DNA of 18,289 bases from Methanofollis sp. (GTDB lineage: Archaea; Halobacteriota; Methanomicrobia; Methanomicrobiales; Methanofollaceae), in NCBI GenBank assembly GCA_028696365.1, contig JAQVHG010000016.1, positions 1 to 18,289 of the forward strand, written 5' to 3'. Numbering within the stretch: position 1 is the stretch's first letter; the number at the start of each line of letters is the position of its first letter. Positions 1-7,718 of this stretch are shown here, piece by piece. The notes under the pieces are model-generated. The model did not search any database, was not told the DNA's origin, and saw only the letters and a program-made list of their open reading frames with translations. The translations under genes were made by a program, and so were the position numbers.

Positions 1-1
1 C

Positions 2-397
2 ACCGCCGCCCAAGTGCAGCAGTGCGGCGCCGTCACCCTTGTCACCTATGACCCCAGGCTGAGCGGCTACGCCTACTACCGCGTCAGGTTCACCGACGAC
101 GACGGCAACCGCCTGGCCGAGAGCGACACGCGAGTCTTCAGTCTCACCGTGGCGGCCATCGAGGATTTCGACGAGAAACTCAACGCCATCTCAGATCCAT
201 TCATGGACGCCTACCTCCAGGACCTCTTTGACAAAGGACTTGTCAGGGAGGCGAACACCCTTGCCGACTACGAACGCTCGAAAGAATCGGCCGTCCCGAT
301 CCTCTGGACCGTCGGGGGCATCATCGTTGCCGCCGTCATCGGCCTGGTCCTCGGGATCTGGATCGGCGGACGAGAACCAGGAGGAGAAGAAGAATGA
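2..397 (+). CDS. C-terminal part of a membrane-anchored protein of the tubulin-like operon (5' end outside window)
   Basis: Only the last 131 or so residues are visible; the frame is open to the left edge, so the GTG at 14 is probably internal. I do not recognise the family. The visible part begins with a beta-rich stretch (YYRVRFTDDDGN, then VFSLTV) that could be an Ig-like or similar domain, followed by a helical acidic segment. One strongly hydrophobic helix (ILWTVGGIIVAAVIGLVLGI) lies near the end, with a short Gly/Glu-rich tail, so it looks like a protein with a single C-terminal membrane anchor. Its TGA overlaps the ATG of the next gene (ATGA), which implies translational coupling with the tubulin-like protein. 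In the published family context for such tubulin homologues a von Willebrand A protein is a common partner; this could be it, but no vWA motif is visible in the part present. Confidence 0.75.
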   Translation, partial: TAAQVQQCGAVTLVTYDPRLSGYAYYRVRFTDDDGNRLAESDTRVFSLTVAAIEDFDEKLNAISDPFMDAYLQDLFDKGLVREANTLADYERSKESAVPILWTVGGIIVAAVIGLVLGIWIGGREPGGEEE

Positions 398-3300
398 AAC
401 GTGAGCGAGAGGCCGGCACCGCCCTCCAGCTCCCGACCGACCTGACCCTCTGCGGGCTTGGCGGGTGCGGGAAGAAACTGGTCGGCGAGATATGCCGGCA
501 GGAATGGTTCCTCAACTACTACTCGAGGACCGGCCGACACCTGAGCATCTATACCATGGACACCGACGCCAACGAACGCTTCCAGGACGAAGCGATGCGC
601 GAACGCGTGCTCCAGACCGTCGACGCCCTCGGCGGCCGGGGCAACATCGAGTACGACGCCCTCTACCTCCCCAACCTCGCCAACATCAGCCAGGTCTCAG
701 ACCTCGCCGGACTCGACATCGCCGAGAAGATCAAAGGGACCAAGTCAGAACCCCGCACCGCCGTCTGGTGGCTCAACGACCCCGGCGAGACCGGATTGCA
801 CTTCGACGAACTCAGGACCATCGACCCCTTCGTCACCGACGACTTCGGCGGCGGGGTGCACCGGCGACGGGCGATCTCCAAGGCGATCCTGTACAAGGTG
901 ATCAACGAAGGCCAGGCCAGCGGATTTCCCATGTTCTCGACGATGGGCACGACCGCCCTCGTCGTCGGACTCGGCGGCGGGACCGGCTCAGGGATGTTCA
1001 TCGACCTTGCCAGGTATATCAGGGGCCAGCGGGGGGAGACCGCCCAGATCTGGTTGTATGTCGTCCTCCCCACCACCATGGAAGGCGAGAAAGAGCAACT
1101 CAACGCCGCCGTCGCCCTCACCGAACTGGAATACCTCAACCAGAACGAACGCCTCTTCAACTACATCGTGCTCACCCCGCTCGGCCCGACCGGCTACAAG
1201 AAGGGCGAGGAGGCGCGGGAAGAGGTGCACGAGTTCGACGCCGTCTTCCCGTACATCTTCACCAACTTCCTCCACCTGGAGAAGGGTGACATCAACATCG
1301 GGGACGCCAAGAAACCCTACGCCTCGTTCATCATCGCCGACGCCCATGTCATCTCGTACCCGGTCGAGGAACTGCGGCGGCTCAAGGAGGAGTATGAGGT
1401 GGTCATCGAGGAGCAGGAGGAGATCACCGCGAGCAAAAACCACCTCAACCAGGCGGTCGGCGACCTCTTGGACGAGGCCGGACTGACCGCGGTCGTGCCG
1501 CCGACGAGGAGCGACTTCGATTATATCAAAAAGGAGTTCGGGAACATCGAGAAAGTCTGGCGAAACGAGATCGGCAGGCTCCTCGACTACCAGACCGGGA
1601 TCGCCATCGAGTTCTTCATCGAAAACAATGTCCCGCCAGAACTCAGGCCCGACATGGTGAGGACCTACGACGACCTGGTCGACTTCCTCGCACGGGTCAG
1701 GACCTTTGCCCAGGCGGTGAAGGAGGACGAACTCAAGGACGACCTCGACCGCAAACTCTTCAGGAGTCTGCCCGAGTCGTTCCATACCCTCGAGACCACG
1801 GCACGACTCTTCAGGCGGGTGGCGGCCATCGACGATGAGGCGGTGCATGCCGCCCTGATGGAGACCCTCAAGGGCCGCGAGGAGATGGCGCCGTTTGTGC
1901 GGGAGGTGGTCGCGAGGCGCAAGGAGGTCCTGGACGAGGCCCACCTCCTCCAGACGTCCCTGGCCGAGAAGAAGGCCGACCTCGACGGGATGGAGACCCA
2001 GCGCGAGGAGATCGGGCGGGGGGTCGAGCAGACCCTCTCTGACGTGGACCTCATGCTCGACCAGTTCGTCACCCTGAAAGAGAAGATCCGGGTGATCGAG
2101 GGGCCTGAGAAGGGGTTGCAGGAGACGGTCAACCGCAGCATCGAAGCCCTCCAGGAGAAGACGGTGAAGGCCGCGGACAAGGAGGGGTGGCTCAGGGCCG
2201 CCGGGGTCCCTGAGGTCCAGCAGGAGGTCACGGCGCTCTCCCATGAGAGCGGCGAACCCCTCACCGGCCTCTCAGACCTGGTCGAGGCGGTCGCCCTCTA
2301 TCATTATTACGAGAGGCGGGTGGCGCGGATCGACGCCGGCGGGTTCGGGAGCAAGGTCGTCGGGTTTATCAACAAGAAACCGGCGCGAGAACGGAAGAAG
2401 TTCGAGGCGCTCAGGAGGGAGAAGGAGGAGTTCATCAAGGCGAACGCGAAGTACTGGGGCCTGGATATCGCTCCCTCTTTTACCCTCAGGTTCTCTGAGG
2501 ACTTCATCGTCGCAGGGCTGGAACGGCGGGCCGAGGAGTTGAGGAGAAAGATCACCGAGACCCTCTATGCCCGCCTCCCGCTTGAAGACCCTGAGGGGGT
2601 GGCGGCCCTCTTCGAGGCTGGCGAGCGCGGGACGATCAGGGCGGCGCTCAGGGACCGTCTCACCGCCACGGCACTGCGGCAGGAGGGGTTCACCGAGCGG
2701 CATGCGGCGTACGAGGCCGAGTATGCGGCGCTGCATACGCAGGTCGAGGAGAAGGAGGCGGCGGTCCGCGCTCTCGAAGCGACCGAAGAGGTGGCCGACC
2801 AGACCTTCCCGCACCGGCGTGAACTCAACCGGCACTACCGGACCTTCTCTGAGACCCTTGTCAGGATCAACGAGGAGAAGACCTACGGGAAGCACACGAG
2901 GAAAGGGCTGTACCTCACGAACTTCGGGGAGATCAACCCCAGGATCCTCTCGCTCATCCACGAGAATTCCTCGCTGTGGGACCTGGACTGGGAAGAGAAC
3001 GGCCGCAAGGAACTCGACAAACTGGTGGCCGAGATCACCGGGAGTTACAAGCACCTCATCGACAACTACAAGCTCGGGATCCACAACCTGATGGTCCCGA
3101 TCAGCGCCACCGAGCGGTGGAACTTCGGGAAGGTGGGGCTGGTCGTGGCCTCGCCCTCCGACTATATCGCCAGGACCATTGCGAGTGCACGGGTGGGCGA
3201 CCAGATGAACCGCGAGGTCAACGAGACGCTGGCCCTCAGGAACATCAACGACTCCCGCCTGGTCACGCACAGTCATACGAGACCCTGGGAGATCGCCCTC

Positions 3301-3567
3301 ACCTTCGTTGCCTCGGCCTCGTTTCTGGACAATATTTCGCCGCTCATTGCGGGCGGGGGCTACTGGGAGATCTATGAGAGGAACAGGGACAATATCCTCC
3401 ATCATGTCCTCATGATGCACGAGGGGAAGTATATCACGAGGGAACGGTTGCTCAACCTGAAAGAGGCCGGGAAACTTTCAAACCTGGAGAAGGACGGGAC
3501 GAACGTCTCTGACGAGGTGCGGGGGCTCTATACAGTGAAGGGGATCAGGGAGGCACTGCCCAGATGA
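394..3567 (+). CDS. Large tubulin/FtsZ-superfamily protein with coiled coils (tubulin-like, FtsZl-2 type)
   Basis: 1057 residues. An N-terminal GTPase-like fold is indicated by a glycine-rich loop CGLGGCGKK at residues 20-28, an acidic TMDTDAN segment at 54-60, and the tubulin signature GGGTGSG at 194-200 preceded by hydrophobic LVVGL. I could not place a clear T7 catalytic loop (NxDxxD-like). Charged heptad-like stretches that look like coiled coil lie at roughly 325-352, 505-590 and 765-805. A C-terminal mixed region (about 830-1057) follows. It is about three times the length of FtsZ. The start is supported by GGAGG nine bases upstream (380-384), and the gene overlaps both neighbours by ATGA. 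Known: the FtsZ-tubulin superfamily includes a family in diverse bacteria and archaea that co-occurs with a distinct GTPase and a vWA protein, proposed to act in membrane remodelling. Inference: it polymerises at, or scaffolds, the membrane through its two membrane-anchored partners. Confidence 0.85.
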   Translation: MKREREAGTALQLPTDLTLCGLGGCGKKLVGEICRQEWFLNYYSRTGRHLSIYTMDTDANERFQDEAMRERVLQTVDALGGRGNIEYDALYLPNLANISQVSDLAGLDIAEKIKGTKSEPRTAVWWLNDPGETGLHFDELRTIDPFVTDDFGGGVHRRRAISKAILYKVINEGQASGFPMFSTMGTTALVVGLGGGTGSGMFIDLARYIRGQRGETAQIWLYVVLPTTMEGEKEQLNAAVALTELEYLNQNERLFNYIVLTPLGPTGYKKGEEAREEVHEFDAVFPYIFTNFLHLEKGDINIGDAKKPYASFIIADAHVISYPVEELRRLKEEYEVVIEEQEEITASKNHLNQAVGDLLDEAGLTAVVPPTRSDFDYIKKEFGNIEKVWRNEIGRLLDYQTGIAIEFFIENNVPPELRPDMVRTYDDLVDFLARVRTFAQAVKEDELKDDLDRKLFRSLPESFHTLETTARLFRRVAAIDDEAVHAALMETLKGREEMAPFVREVVARRKEVLDEAHLLQTSLAEKKADLDGMETQREEIGRGVEQTLSDVDLMLDQFVTLKEKIRVIEGPEKGLQETVNRSIEALQEKTVKAADKEGWLRAAGVPEVQQEVTALSHESGEPLTGLSDLVEAVALYHYYERRVARIDAGGFGSKVVGFINKKPARERKKFEALRREKEEFIKANAKYWGLDIAPSFTLRFSEDFIVAGLERRAEELRRKITETLYARLPLEDPEGVAALFEAGERGTIRAALRDRLTATALRQEGFTERHAAYEAEYAALHTQVEEKEAAVRALEATEEVADQTFPHRRELNRHYRTFSETLVRINEEKTYGKHTRKGLYLTNFGEINPRILSLIHENSSLWDLDWEENGRKELDKLVAEITGSYKHLIDNYKLGIHNLMVPISATERWNFGKVGLVVASPSDYIARTIASARVGDQMNREVNETLALRNINDSRLVTHSHTRPWEIALTFVASASFLDNISPLIAGGGYWEIYERNRDNILHHVLMMHEGKYITRERLLNLKEAGKLSNLEKDGTNVSDEVRGLYTVKGIREALPR

Positions 3568-5003
3568 GGGTGCGCAACCGGGAGTGGGTGGCGAAGGAGG
3601 CGGGGTCGGTCGTCCTGGTCTTTGTCCTTGGGGTGGCGCTGATCTGGGTCGCCCCTGGGACCCTGACAGCCCCGGCAGTGCCGCCTCTCTCCCCCTGGGT
3701 CGAGGGGGCGGCGGCGTGTGCGTGTGGACTGCTGGTCCCTGGAGCGGCGGGGCTGCTGGTCGAGGAGCGGACGAGGCCAGGCGGGGCGGCGGTCGTCGCC
3801 TTTGTCCTCCCGCTCATCGCGTCGTCTGCGACTGCGTGGGGCCCTCCGGTCCCCACTTTTTTTCTCGGCGGGCTTGGTGCGGGGGCGGCGCTCGTCTTCT
3901 GGACATTCTGGGAGAACCGTGCCGACCGGCTCTCGCGGGCGGTCAGTCTGGGAGTCCTCCTCGGGGCGGCGGCGTTGCTCTTCCTGGTCGCCGTCCCTCT
4001 GGTCCAGGCGCCGACCTCTTCGCGTGCCTGGGCGGCCGGGCTCCTCGTCCTCGCTGCCGGTCTGACGCTCTGGGCGATACGCCCCGTCGGGGGGCCTGAG
4101 ACGTTTCTTCTTGGGCCGGCCGGGTCAGGGAAGACGCTCCTCTTCCTTGCGATGTATACCCATATGGTCAGGGAGTTTTCAGGGCAGAGGGAGGAGGTGA
4201 TCTTTGCGGCAGGGGAGGGGGAAGGGGAGGAGGAGAAGATGCGGATCGAGCACCTCCTCTCAGATCTCGAGGACGGACTCCTCCCGCCGCCGACCGGTGC
4301 GGCCGACCTCGGGGTGTACCGTCTCTCAGGGCGGCGGTTCCAGGTCGCACCGGTCAGGCTCACCTTTCTCGATTATGCCGGGCGGTATGCGGCCCCGCTC
4401 TCGCGGCCCGAGTATGTGGCCGCGGTGAAGCAGGTGGCCGCGGCGGTGAAGGCCGAGCCGCGCCAGGTGAGGGACTGGCTTGGCAGGTTCGAGTACCTGA
4501 AACAGTTCAGAGAGCGGTATGCCGGGGAGGTCGCCGGGGTGATGGGCGCCTTTGTCCAGGCCTGCGTCCACCGGCACCTGGAGCGGGCCGGGAAGGTGCT
4601 CTTCCTCATCGACGGCGATCATATCGTGGACTTCCACCAGGAGGGGCGTCGTGAACTGACGCACCTCTTCGGGCAATACTCGCGGGTGATGGAGGCTCTC
4701 GGCCGCGACCGGGTCTATGGGTTCGTGGTCACCAAGGCCGACCGGATCTATGACCTGGCCGAGATCGACGAGACCTCGGTGGGGGCGGCACGGGTCGAAC
4801 ATGCACTCTATGACCTGCTCCTTGAGATCAACACCTTCAACGAGATCCATAACAGAGCGCGGTGGGTCCCGGTCCATTTCCTGGCGGTCAGCACCGATGC
4901 CACGCTCAAACCGGTCGGGGCCGGGGAGAATAACGGAGAGGAGGAGCGGCTGAGGCAACTCTATCCATGGCGGATCGGTGCGTTGGTGAGGTGCGGGTTT
5001 TAG
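3564..5003 (+). CDS. Polytopic membrane protein with a C-terminal GTPase-like P-loop domain
   Basis: 479 residues. The N-terminal part holds about six hydrophobic segments, near residues 14-33, 46-66, 73-92, 96-116, 126-147 and 152-172, joined by short loops. The remainder is a soluble P-loop domain: Walker A GPAGSGKT at 184-191, a DYAG (DxxG, G3-like) at 270-273, a hydrophobic strand ending LLID at 347-350, and TKAD (G4-like TKxD) at 390-393. The TKxD motif favours a GTPase over an ATPase. The ATG overlaps the stop of the tubulin-like gene (ATGA), with GGGAGG eleven bases upstream, so the two proteins are very likely made together. This fits the 'distinct GTPase' partner known from loci of this tubulin family. 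Inferred role: a membrane-embedded switch that recruits or controls the tubulin-like polymer. Substrate and direction of action cannot be read from the sequence. Confidence 0.85.
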   Translation: MRVRNREWVAKEAGSVVLVFVLGVALIWVAPGTLTAPAVPPLSPWVEGAAACACGLLVPGAAGLLVEERTRPGGAAVVAFVLPLIASSATAWGPPVPTFFLGGLGAGAALVFWTFWENRADRLSRAVSLGVLLGAAALLFLVAVPLVQAPTSSRAWAAGLLVLAAGLTLWAIRPVGGPETFLLGPAGSGKTLLFLAMYTHMVREFSGQREEVIFAAGEGEGEEEKMRIEHLLSDLEDGLLPPPTGAADLGVYRLSGRRFQVAPVRLTFLDYAGRYAAPLSRPEYVAAVKQVAAAVKAEPRQVRDWLGRFEYLKQFRERYAGEVAGVMGAFVQACVHRHLERAGKVLFLIDGDHIVDFHQEGRRELTHLFGQYSRVMEALGRDRVYGFVVTKADRIYDLAEIDETSVGAARVEHALYDLLLEINTFNEIHNRARWVPVHFLAVSTDATLKPVGAGENNGEEERLRQLYPWRIGALVRCGF

Positions 5004-5176
5004 GGGTCGTGTGGTGTGTGCCTGGATCTCTGTCGTGACGAGTGGCGGGGATAGTGAGTGGTGATCTGGTGGAGGGGCTGGATTGTTTCTTCGGTTAGTG
5101 GTGTTCTGCATCGTTCGTCTTGAGAGGTGTACCGCCAACCCCCTCGCGGGGATCTCCATCGAAAAATCGGTTTTGT

Positions 5177-5260
5177 CGCTCTGTAGAAATCCTCATGATG
5201 AATCTCTCTGGCAGGGGGGCAGAGCCCCTGGCCAAAGAGGTGGGAAGGCGGGTGAAACCC
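5177..5260. repeat. Truncated copy of the GGCTCTGTAGAA element family
   Basis: The left end is CGCTCTGTAGAAATCCTCA at 5177-5195, one mismatch from the family terminus in the first 12 bases. It continues with GAATCTCTCTGGC, the same block that lies next to the right end of the copy ending at 15476 (reverse orientation there). A palindrome, CAGGGGGGCAGAGCCCCTG (5212-5230), follows, then the conserved GGGAAGGCGGGTGA. I see no convincing right terminus; AAGTACAAAAAG near 5350 may be a decayed one. Confidence 0.6.
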
Positions 5261-5354
5261 CCTGGCCCCTGCGATGGCGAAGAGGACCACCGATAAAGGA
5301 TGGACCCGATGACGGTTCGCGGGTCTCATCTCTGGTAACTCCACAAACAAAGTA

Positions 5355-5386
5355 CAAAAAGTTCTCCTTCTCCAGGAAAAAAGGAG
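5355..5386 (-). terminator. Terminator of the amtB-glnK operon
   Basis: Just past the glnK stop, reading the minus strand, CTCCTT and AAGGAG arms (5364-5369 with 5381-5386) can pair, with T-runs at 5377-5382 and 5356-5360. T-tracts are the usual archaeal termination signal. Confidence 0.55.
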
Positions 5387-5397
5387 GACGGTGCGGG

Positions 5398-5736
5398 CTA
5401 TAGCGCCCGGTCGTCCTCTTCGCCGGTCCTGACCCTGACCACCCGTTCGACCGGGACGACGAAGATCTTGCCGTCGCCGATCTGGCCGGTCTGTGCGGCC
5501 TGCACGATCACGGTGACGACCTCGTCCACCTTCTCGTCAGGGACGACCATCTCGATCCTGGTCTTTGGGAAGAAGTCGACGACATACTCGGCGCCGCGCC
5601 ACTGCTGCCTCACGCCTTTCTGCTGCCCACGACCTTTCACCTCAGAGACGGTCATCGAGACCATCCCGATCTCTTCAAGCGCGGTCTTCACGTCCTCGAA
5701 CTTTGTCGGCCTGATGACCGCCTCGATCTTTTTCAT
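5398..5736 (-). CDS. glnK: Nitrogen regulatory protein PII (GlnK)
   Basis: 112 residues, full PII length. It binds ATP/ADP and 2-oxoglutarate as a trimer and, when nitrogen is plentiful, docks on the ammonium channel and blocks it. Family features are all visible: N-terminal MKKIEAVIRP strand with KFEDVKTAL helix, the T-loop around residues 37-55 with Tyr51 in GAEYVVDF, the B-loop TGQIGDGK at 83-90, and the C-terminal RVRTGE at 101-106. Its ATG overlaps the amtB stop (ATGA), and GGAGGTG lies just upstream (5746-5752), so it is co-transcribed and coupled with its channel partner. The order amtB-glnK is common in archaea and bacteria. Nothing looks damaged. Confidence 0.96.
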   Translation of the reverse strand: MKKIEAVIRPTKFEDVKTALEEIGMVSMTVSEVKGRGQQKGVRQQWRGAEYVVDFFPKTRIEMVVPDEKVDEVVTVIVQAAQTGQIGDGKIFVVPVERVVRVRTGEEDDRAL

Positions 5737-7094
5737 CGCTCCACCTCCATTGCAGGTTCAGTCGGGACAAAGTTCGGGTAGGCCGACATCCCGTGCTCGC
5801 CGATGTCGAGCCCCTGGAGTTCCTCGGAGGCCGGGACCCGGATCCCCACGACCATCTTCAGGAGGCCGAAGAGGAGCAGGCCGGTGCCGAAGGCCCAGGC
5901 GAAGTTGACCGCGACCGAGAGCGCCTGCACGGCGAAGAACCCAACGTTGCCATACAGGAGCCCGGTCACGCCGCCATAGGTCCCGTCGGCAAACAGTCCG
6001 AGGGCCAGAAGACCCCAGGCGCCGTTGATCCCGTGGACCGAGATCGCCCCGACAGGATCGTCGATGTGGAGTTTCCAGTCCAGGAACCAGACGCCGAGGA
6101 CGACGAGGGCGCCGGCGACGATGCCGATGAGCACCGAGACCTGCGGACTGACCCAGGCGCACCCGGCGGTGATGGCGACGAGTCCGCCGATCGCTGCGTT
6201 GCCAGACATCGAGACGTCAGGTTTGCCGTGCCATGCCCAGGTGGCAAGCATCGCGGTCACGAGTGCCGCCGCCGCCGCCAGGGTGGTGTTTGCCGCGATG
6301 ACCGAGATCCTCAGGGTGTCTGCCGCAAGGGTCGAGCCGCAGTTGAACCCGTACCACCCGAACCAGAGCACGAAGACACCGAGGATCCCGAGTGTCACCG
6401 AGTGGCCCGGGATTGCACGGGGCGTGCCGTCCTTTGCGTATTTGCCGATCCGCGGACCAAGCAGGAAGGCCGCGGCCAGGGCGAGCCACCCGCCGAGGGC
6501 GTGGACCACGCCGGACCCCGCGAAGTCGAGGGCGCCGAGGTCGGCAAGCCAGCCGCCGCCCCAGATCCAGTGGCCGTAGAGCGGATAGATCACCGCGGTG
6601 ATCACGGCGCTGGCAATGGCATAGGTCGAGAACTTGCACCGCTCAGAGACCGAGCCTGAGACGATCGTGGCGGCGGTCGCGGCAAAGACCATCTGGAAGA
6701 ACCAGGACTGGATGGCCGTGACGTCATAGGCGTCGCCGAGCAGGAAGAACCCTGACCAGCCGAAGAGCCAGTTCATGCCTTCCATCGTGCCGTACATAAT
6801 GGCGAACCCGACCGCCCAGTATGAGAGCGCCCCGACTGAGAAGTCCATCAGGTTCTTCATCATGATGTTGGCCGCGTTCTTCGCTCTGGTGAACCCGGTC
6901 TCGACCATCGAGAACCCGGCCTGCATGAACATCACCATGAAGCCGCAGATCAGGATCCAGATGAAGTCCAGCACCGCACCAGGATTATCTTCAAGTGTCA
7001 CCGCTCCGCTGGGGTCTGCCGCCATGACGGGCGCGGCAAAGAGGCCCAGGCAGACGAGGACCAGAATCAGCAGGAGTCTGTGTCCGATATGCAT
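5733..7094 (-). CDS. amtB: Ammonium transporter (Amt/MEP/Rh family)
   Basis: 453 residues from the chosen start. It conducts ammonium/ammonia across the cytoplasmic membrane as a trimer. An N-terminal signal peptide (hydrophobic LLLILVLVCLGLF, then APVMAADPSG; cleavage near residue 25) is followed by about eleven membrane helices. Diagnostic segments are MQAGFSMVETGFTRAKNAAN near the start, DFAGSGVVHALGG with the first pore histidine (residue 198), and SVHGINGAWG with the second (residue 354). The open frame extends upstream to an ATG at 7196, but the ATG at 7094 is preferred because the signal peptide begins there and a strong GGAGGAGGGAG site lies nine bases before it; the 34 extra residues overlap the promoter. 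It is the first gene of the amtB-glnK operon and is probably nitrogen regulated (see the operator entry). Confidence 0.96.
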   Translation of the reverse strand: MHIGHRLLLILVLVCLGLFAAPVMAADPSGAVTLEDNPGAVLDFIWILICGFMVMFMQAGFSMVETGFTRAKNAANIMMKNLMDFSVGALSYWAVGFAIMYGTMEGMNWLFGWSGFFLLGDAYDVTAIQSWFFQMVFAATAATIVSGSVSERCKFSTYAIASAVITAVIYPLYGHWIWGGGWLADLGALDFAGSGVVHALGGWLALAAAFLLGPRIGKYAKDGTPRAIPGHSVTLGILGVFVLWFGWYGFNCGSTLAADTLRISVIAANTTLAAAAALVTAMLATWAWHGKPDVSMSGNAAIGGLVAITAGCAWVSPQVSVLIGIVAGALVVLGVWFLDWKLHIDDPVGAISVHGINGAWGLLALGLFADGTYGGVTGLLYGNVGFFAVQALSVAVNFAWAFGTGLLLFGLLKMVVGIRVPASEELQGLDIGEHGMSAYPNFVPTEPAMEVER

Positions 7095-7103
7095 GATATG
7101 TTG

Positions 7104-7114
7104 CTCCCTCCTCC
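7104..7114 (-). promoter_or_regulatory. Ribosome binding site that fixes the amtB start
   Basis: On the minus strand GGAGGAGGGAG ends nine bases before the ATG at 7094. No comparable site precedes the in-frame ATG at 7196, so the shorter protein is chosen. Confidence 0.8.
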
Positions 7115-7124
7115 GCGAGGAGAT

Positions 7125-7138
7125 AGAAAGAAATTTCC
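7125..7138 (-). promoter_or_regulatory. Candidate NrpR-type operator of amtB-glnK
   Basis: Minus strand GGAA-N6-TTCT, one base from GGAA-N6-TTCC, the operator known for the methanogen nitrogen repressor NrpR. It lies between the TATA box and the start codon, near the expected transcription start, where a repressor would act. No NrpR gene is in the window, so the assignment is by motif, position and the nature of the genes. Confidence 0.45.
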
Positions 7139-7142
7139 ATCC

Positions 7143-7159
7143 CTCATTTATAAATTTTT
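7143..7159 (-). promoter_or_regulatory. amtB promoter (TATA box)
   Basis: AT-rich block ATTTATAAATTTTT at 7146-7159. Its centre is about 55 bases from the amtB ATG, which predicts a transcript start near 7123 and a leader of about 28 bases that includes the ribosome binding site. Confidence 0.65.
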
Positions 7160-7233
7160 GTGCATGTGAGGGGGAGGGATATACCTGATATGACATCTCG
7201 GTTCCTCCAAAGATTCGTCTTAGAGATATTTTC

Positions 7234-7250
7234 TGACCGCGGCGCGGTCA
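7234..7250. promoter_or_regulatory. 17-bp perfect palindrome in the divergent intergenic region
   Basis: TGACCGCG-G-CGCGGTCA: two 8-bp arms around one base. It sits between the amtB promoter and the promoter of the zinc-ribbon gene, about 50 bases upstream of the latter's TATA box. It looks like a dimeric regulator site; the regulator is unknown. Confidence 0.5.
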
Positions 7251-7295
7251 CAGCCTCGCTCCCCCTCCCCCTGCCAGCCAGTGCATATCGTCAGG

Positions 7296-7306
7296 CATAT
7301 AAAAAG
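7296..7306 (+). promoter_or_regulatory. Promoter of the zinc-ribbon gene (TATA box)
   Basis: CATATAAAAAG, a good archaeal TATA box, about 70 bases upstream of the ATG at 7373; predicted leader about 45 bases. Confidence 0.6.
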
Positions 7307-7372
7307 ATACAGATTACCGATCGATGCGGGCCCGTGATGAATCGTCACCGGGTCACGTCACGAGGTTTGACG

Positions 7373-7642
7373 ATGGAAACGTATAATGGTCCATTCTGCC
7401 AGAGCTGCGGAATGCCGATGAAGAGTCCTGAAGAGCACGGGACCGAAAAGGACGGATCGCCCTCTGCAGACTACTGCACCTACTGCTACCAGCAGGGATT
7501 GTTTGTCGACCCTGCGATCACAATGGAGGAGATGGCGGAGTTCTGTGCAAAGGCGATGGCAGAGATGGAGGTCATGCCCTATCCAGAAGCAAAGGATCTG
7601 ATGGATTCATTTCTGCCGATGCTTAAGCGCTGGAAGGAGTGA
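7373..7642 (+). CDS. Small putative zinc-ribbon protein
   Basis: 89 residues. The N-terminal half has two paired cysteine motifs, FCQSCGMP (Cys9, Cys12) and YCTYCYQQG (Cys35, Cys38), matching the 'putative zinc ribbon domain' family of short proteins found in archaea and bacteria. The second half is helical with methionine-rich segments (MEEMAEFCAKAMAEMEVM) and a basic end. The frame is open upstream to an ATG at 7160, but the ATG at 7373 fits the family N-terminus and has GAGGT at 7362-7366 six bases before it, and the TATA box at 7296 would lie inside the longer version. It stands alone, with its own promoter. The family has no established biochemical role; a zinc-dependent binding function is the safe inference. 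Confidence 0.85.
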   Translation: METYNGPFCQSCGMPMKSPEEHGTEKDGSPSADYCTYCYQQGLFVDPAITMEEMAEFCAKAMAEMEVMPYPEAKDLMDSFLPMLKRWKE

Positions 7643-7718
7643 AGATCATGGTGGGGAGCTCGGGGCGTTCCATGGTCCTCGTGGTCTTTCTCGTCCGCCC
7701 CCGTCTCTCTTCGTCAGT

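Larger units (their letters stand above)
5004..5397. other. Intergenic tract with a degenerate mobile-element copy
   Basis: 394 bases between two convergent operons without a credible gene; the open frame at 5083-5403 has no family resemblance and runs through repeat sequence. From 5177 it carries an element end closely matching the ends in the 14.9-17.5 kb region, followed by a GC-rich inverted repeat and the GTGGGAAGGCGGGTGA block also found at 17401. The glnK terminator occupies the right end. Confidence 0.7.

Noticed and set aside
988..2244. Minus-strand open frame of 418 codons opposite the tubulin-like gene
   Set aside because: The composition is antisense-like, and the opposite frame carries the tubulin motif, ribosome site and coupled start.
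7095..7196. Longer N-terminus for amtB from the ATG at 7196
   Set aside because: It would place 34 polar residues before a good signal peptide and would overlap the TATA box; a strong ribosome site fits the ATG at 7094.
7160..7372. Longer N-terminus for the zinc-ribbon protein
   Set aside because: It would include the gene's own TATA box and the palindrome, and adds no family-like sequence.
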